Assembly (NCBI GenBank): GCA_023405705.1
Contig: JAEXXR010000387.1
Location: forward strand, 1 to 7,907
Length of the DNA: 7,907 nucleotides
Direction: 5' to 3'
From: Actinomycetes bacterium
Lineage (GTDB): Bacteria; Actinomycetota; Thermoleophilia; Solirubrobacterales; Solirubrobacteraceae
Position 1 is the first letter of the stretch; each line of letters starts with the position of its first letter. Positions 5,138 through 7,907 of the stretch are shown here, piece after piece. The notes beneath the pieces were generated by a model that made no database searches, had not been told where the DNA came from, and saw nothing but the letters and a program-made list of their open reading frames with translations. A program made the translations under genes and the position numbers.

Positions 5138-6115
5138 ATGGGCGGGATTCTCGTCTACGTCCTCCACTACGAGGGCGCGCTCAACAAGAACTCGCTCGGC
5201 GCCGTCTCCGAGGGCGCGAAGCTGGCCGGCGAGCTCGGCGTCGACTGCGACGCGGTCGTCGTCGGCGGCGGCGACCTGACCAACGAGCTGCTCGGCACGC
5301 TCGGCAGCTACGGCGCGAAGAAGGTCTACCGCGCCGAGGGCGCCGAGGGCCTCGCGCAGCCGGTCATCGACGTGATCGACAGAGTCATCGCCGACAACGG
5401 TCACAGCTACGTGATCTTCGGCGGCGGCCTGCTCGGCTTCGAGATCGGCGCCGGCCTCGCCGCGCGCCGCAACGCGGGCGTGACGATGGAGGTCACGAAC
5501 GTCGTCGTCGAGGGCGGCAAGCTCGTCGCCGAGCGCCCGATCCTCGGCGACTCGCAGATCTCGCGCTCCCACTACCAGGGCGACCTGGGCATCATCATCG
5601 GCCGCATCAACGCGTTCGAGGTCAAGGAGACCGGCGCGGGCGCGGCCGAGGTCGTCGACGTCGCGGTCGAGTACTCGCCGTGGAGCAACCAGGCGACGAT
5701 GGTCCAGCGCGGCGAGCAGCGCGGCGCGGACGTCAACATCGAGGACGCCGACGTCCTCGTCGCGGGCGGCCGTGGTCTCGGCAAGGCCGAGGGCTTCCAG
5801 CTCTGCGAGGACCTCGCGGGCGTGCTCGGCGGCGCCGTCGCCGCGACGCGCGCGGTCGTCGACGCCGGCTGGTACCCGTACGCGGCCCAGATCGGCCAGA
5901 CCGGCAAGTCGGTCGCGCCGAAGCTCTACCTCGCGGCCGGCATCTCGGGCGCGATCCAGCACAAGGTCGGCATGCAGGCGTCGGAGCACATCGTCGCGAT
6001 CAACAAGGACGCGAACGCTCCGATCTTCGAGTTCAGCGACCTCGGCATCGTCGGGGACCTGAACAAGATCCTGCCGAAGCTGACGGAGGCCGTGAAGGCC
6101 AAGAAGGGCGGTTGA
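5138..6115 (+). CDS. etfA: Electron transfer flavoprotein alpha subunit (EtfA), 325 aa
   Basis: The alpha subunit of EtfAB, carrying the FAD that shuttles electrons to ETF-QO. The N-terminal half (GGILVYVLHYEGALNKNS onward, about 1-190) is the Rossmann-like domain paired with EtfB. The C-terminal half is the FAD domain: VAGGRGLG (208-215) with R212, ATRAVVDAGWYP (236-247), QIGQTGKSVAPKLYLA (251-266), and the alpha-subunit signature GISGAIQHKVGM (268-279) with H275, then HIVAINKDANAPIF (284-297) and DLGIVGDL (301-308). All expected FAD-contact segments are present and length is normal. ATG 5138 follows the etfB stop by one base; AAGGA at 5121-5125 is a somewhat distant ribosome site, so translational coupling to etfB is likely. 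Equimolar expression of the two subunits is the usual reason for this arrangement. Confidence 0.96.
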   Translation: MGGILVYVLHYEGALNKNSLGAVSEGAKLAGELGVDCDAVVVGGGDLTNELLGTLGSYGAKKVYRAEGAEGLAQPVIDVIDRVIADNGHSYVIFGGGLLGFEIGAGLAARRNAGVTMEVTNVVVEGGKLVAERPILGDSQISRSHYQGDLGIIIGRINAFEVKETGAGAAEVVDVAVEYSPWSNQATMVQRGEQRGADVNIEDADVLVAGGRGLGKAEGFQLCEDLAGVLGGAVAATRAVVDAGWYPYAAQIGQTGKSVAPKLYLAAGISGAIQHKVGMQASEHIVAINKDANAPIFEFSDLGIVGDLNKILPKLTEAVKAKKGG

Positions 6116-6119
6116 TCGA

Positions 6120-7862
6120 ATGGCCGGCAGCAGCAACGGCCGGGTCGTCCCGGCGGCCTATACCCCCCCGGTAGACGCCCCGCGAGAGTTCATCAAGCGC
6201 GGCCTCGACGCCGAGGACGAGCTGATCGAGGTCGGCGTCGCGATCGTCGGCGGCGGCACGGCAGGTCTCGCGGCCGCGAACCGGCTGCTGCAGCTGCTGG
6301 CCGACGATCCCGAGCTGCTCGAGAGCCTCGGCGAGGTCCCCGTCGCGGTGCTCGAGAAGGCGAAGACCTGCGGCGGCCACACCCTCTCGGGTGCGGTCGT
6401 CCGCCCGGGTCCGCTGCAGGAGCTCTACCCGGACATGACCCGGGAGGACTGGCGCAAGGAGGGGTTCGCCTTCGGCGAGGTCCACAAGGAAGCGGTCTAC
6501 ATGCTTCCCAGCGCCAAGTCGAAGATCAAGATCCCGCCGCCGCCGCCGTTCAAGAACCACGGCAACGAGGTCATCTCCGTGGCGGCGCTCGCGCGCTACC
6601 AGCAGCGGGTCGCCGAGGAGCAGGGCGCGTACATCCTCACCGAGACGGCCGCGACGCAGCTGATCGTCGAGGAGGGCCGCGTCGTCGGCGTCCGCTCCGG
6701 CGACAAGGGCCGCGGCAAGGACGGCGAGCCGCTCGGCAACTTCGAGCCCGGCACCGACATCAAGGCGAGATACGTGATCCTCGCCGAGGGCTGCTGGGGC
6801 TCGCTCACCGGCGCCGCGATCCGCGAGTTCGACCTCGACAGGGACCGCGAGCCCCCGGTGTGGGAGCTGGGCGTCAAGGAGGTCTGGAAGGTCGCGAGAC
6901 CGCTCGACCGCCTGATCCACACGATCGGCCCGTGGCCGCTGAAGATCTCGGCCAGATACGGCCAGATCGGCGGCACCTGGATCTACCCGATGAAGGACGA
7001 GAGAACCGGCGACGACCTCGTCTCGATCGGCTTCGTCGTCGACCTCGAGTACGCGGACGCGACGACCTCGGCCCACGACCTGCTGCAGCAGTTCAAGCTG
7101 CACCCGCTCGTGAGAGAGATCCTCGAGGGCGGCGAGCGCGTCGCCTGGGGCGCGAAGGCGCTGCCGGGCGGCGGTTACTGGTCGATGCCGAAGCTGACGA
7201 TGCCGGGAGCGCTGATGGTCGGCGACGCCGCCGGCATGGTCGACACGGTCTCGCTCAAGGGCGTCCACCACTGCATCAACTCCGGCAAGATCGCCGGCGA
7301 GGTGATCTACGACGCGCTGAAGGCCGGCGACGAGGACGGGATCGAGGTCTACGAGGACAAGATCGAGAACTCGCTCACCGGCAGAGAGCTGTACCAGGTC
7401 CGCAACACGCGTCAGCCGTTCCAGAAGGGCTTCCTGATGGGCGGCCCGATCGTCAACCTGGCGATCGCGACGAAGGGCAAGCTCCCGCCGGGCCGCCTGC
7501 CGTGGCACAAGAACGACGAGAAGGGCATGTTCATCGGCAAGACCGCCGAGGGCTACCCGAGACCGGACAACAGATACACGTTCGACAAGCTCTCGTCGGT
7601 CTTCATCACCGGCAACGCGACTCGCGACGACGCCCCCAACCACATCCGCGTGCGCAGAAACGTGCCGCGCGAGGTGGCGGAGACGTGGAAGTGGATGTGC
7701 CCGGCCGGCGTCTACGAGATCCCCGAGGACGCGCCGGAGAGCGGCAACGTCGACGTGATCGTCAACTACACCAACTGCGTGCAGTGCGGTGCGATCACGG
7801 CGAAGGGCGGTCGCCTGACGACCCCCGAGGGCGGCGACGGCCCGCTCTACACGATCACCTGA
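6120..7862 (+). CDS. Electron transfer flavoprotein:quinone oxidoreductase (ETF-QO, FixC-FixX-like), 580 aa, with an incomplete Fe-S cysteine set
   Basis: Moves electrons from reduced EtfAB to membrane quinone (probably menaquinone in an actinomycete) through FAD and an Fe-S centre; family members are monotopic membrane proteins. FAD-binding VAIVGGGTAGLAAA (40-53) has G44-x-G46-xx-G49; KTCGGHTLSGAVVRPGPLQEL (82-102), KNHGNEVIS (145-153), GVKEVWKV (251-258), IGFVVDLEY (303-311), SMPKLTMPGALMVGDAAG (355-372) and FDKLSSVFITGNATRDDAPNHI (488-509) follow in ETF-QO order. The C-terminal FixX-like domain has CPAGVYE (C527) and NCVQC (C553, C556) and ends PEGGDGPLYTIT. The usual fourth cysteine, expected three residues after the second of that pair, is replaced by I559, and the following loop is about four residues short. 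The region around residues 373-389 also departs from the usual ETF-QO loop. Length is normal for bacterial ETF-QO. It starts 4 bases after etfA, clearly co-transcribed. Geranylgeranyl reductase-type flavoproteins were considered, but the C-terminal domain rules them out. Confidence 0.93.
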   Translation: MAGSSNGRVVPAAYTPPVDAPREFIKRGLDAEDELIEVGVAIVGGGTAGLAAANRLLQLLADDPELLESLGEVPVAVLEKAKTCGGHTLSGAVVRPGPLQELYPDMTREDWRKEGFAFGEVHKEAVYMLPSAKSKIKIPPPPPFKNHGNEVISVAALARYQQRVAEEQGAYILTETAATQLIVEEGRVVGVRSGDKGRGKDGEPLGNFEPGTDIKARYVILAEGCWGSLTGAAIREFDLDRDREPPVWELGVKEVWKVARPLDRLIHTIGPWPLKISARYGQIGGTWIYPMKDERTGDDLVSIGFVVDLEYADATTSAHDLLQQFKLHPLVREILEGGERVAWGAKALPGGGYWSMPKLTMPGALMVGDAAGMVDTVSLKGVHHCINSGKIAGEVIYDALKAGDEDGIEVYEDKIENSLTGRELYQVRNTRQPFQKGFLMGGPIVNLAIATKGKLPPGRLPWHKNDEKGMFIGKTAEGYPRPDNRYTFDKLSSVFITGNATRDDAPNHIRVRRNVPREVAETWKWMCPAGVYEIPEDAPESGNVDVIVNYTNCVQCGAITAKGGRLTTPEGGDGPLYTIT

Positions 7863-7878
7863 GCAGGTCCGGCGAGCC

Positions 7879-7907
7879 GGGGGGGGGGCGCCCCCCCCCC
7901 CCCCCCC
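7879..7907. repeat. G10-CG-C17 homopolymer tract at the window end
   Basis: Ten G, then CG, then seventeen C to the last base, 16 bases after the ETF-QO stop. G10-C-G-C10 is a perfect 22-base palindrome that could fold as the operon's terminator stem, but long pure G and C runs at a sequence edge are also typical of assembly or sequencing failure. Exact run lengths should not be trusted. Confidence 0.6.

Noticed and set aside
6033..7643. 536-codon minus-strand open frame opposite ETF-QO
   Set aside because: It is compositionally biased, has no recognisable motif, and lies fully antisense to a gene with clear family motifs.
7776..7862. Frameshift as the explanation for the missing ETF-QO cysteine
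   Set aside because: NCVQC before it and PEGGDGPLY after it are in the same frame, so two compensating errors within about 36 bases would be needed.

Overview
The window is a very GC-rich bacterial segment, probably from an actinomycete. The codon style (nearly all third positions G or C, but AGA used freely for arginine) and the gene content suggest Thermoleophilia (Conexibacter/Solirubrobacter-like). That placement is an inference from style and recalled sequences, not a database result. Coding density is high, and nearly every long antisense open frame is a GC-driven shadow.

Layout. The left part reads on the minus strand: an acetyl-CoA C-acetyltransferase (thiolase, 833-2017), followed downstream by a HAD-IB-type phosphatase that runs off the left edge (1-770), with a strong hairpin between them. 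A 219-base divergent intergenic region (2018-2236) separates the thiolase from a leucyl aminopeptidase, pepA (2237-3682, plus strand), which looks leaderless. Next comes a stand-alone cobalamin-binding mutase small subunit (3791-4201) with no catalytic large subunit in view. The right part is a tight three-gene operon: etfB (4345-5136, TTG start), etfA (5138-6115) and an ETF:quinone oxidoreductase (6120-7862), with 1- and 4-base gaps. The last 29 bases are a G-run followed by a C-run and may be an assembly edge.

How the genes fit together. EtfAB collects electrons from acyl-CoA dehydrogenases and passes them to the membrane quinone pool through ETF-QO. The thiolase cleaves or makes acetoacetyl-CoA, the B12 subunit belongs to an acyl-CoA mutase, and PepA releases amino acids from peptides. 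Together they suggest branched-chain amino acid and fatty acid catabolism, although only the etf genes are clearly one operon.

Most interesting points. (1) The ETF-QO has lost one of the four cysteines expected to hold its [4Fe-4S] cluster, with the reading frame intact on both sides. (2) The etf operon has a near-consensus promoter whose -35 box lies inside a 7-2-7 palindrome, and a second, unrelated 12-base palindrome lies just past the predicted transcription start, suggesting repression by one or two TetR-like, possibly acyl-CoA-responsive, regulators. (3) pepA probably has a leaderless mRNA. I found no mobile element, CRISPR array, tRNA or rRNA.
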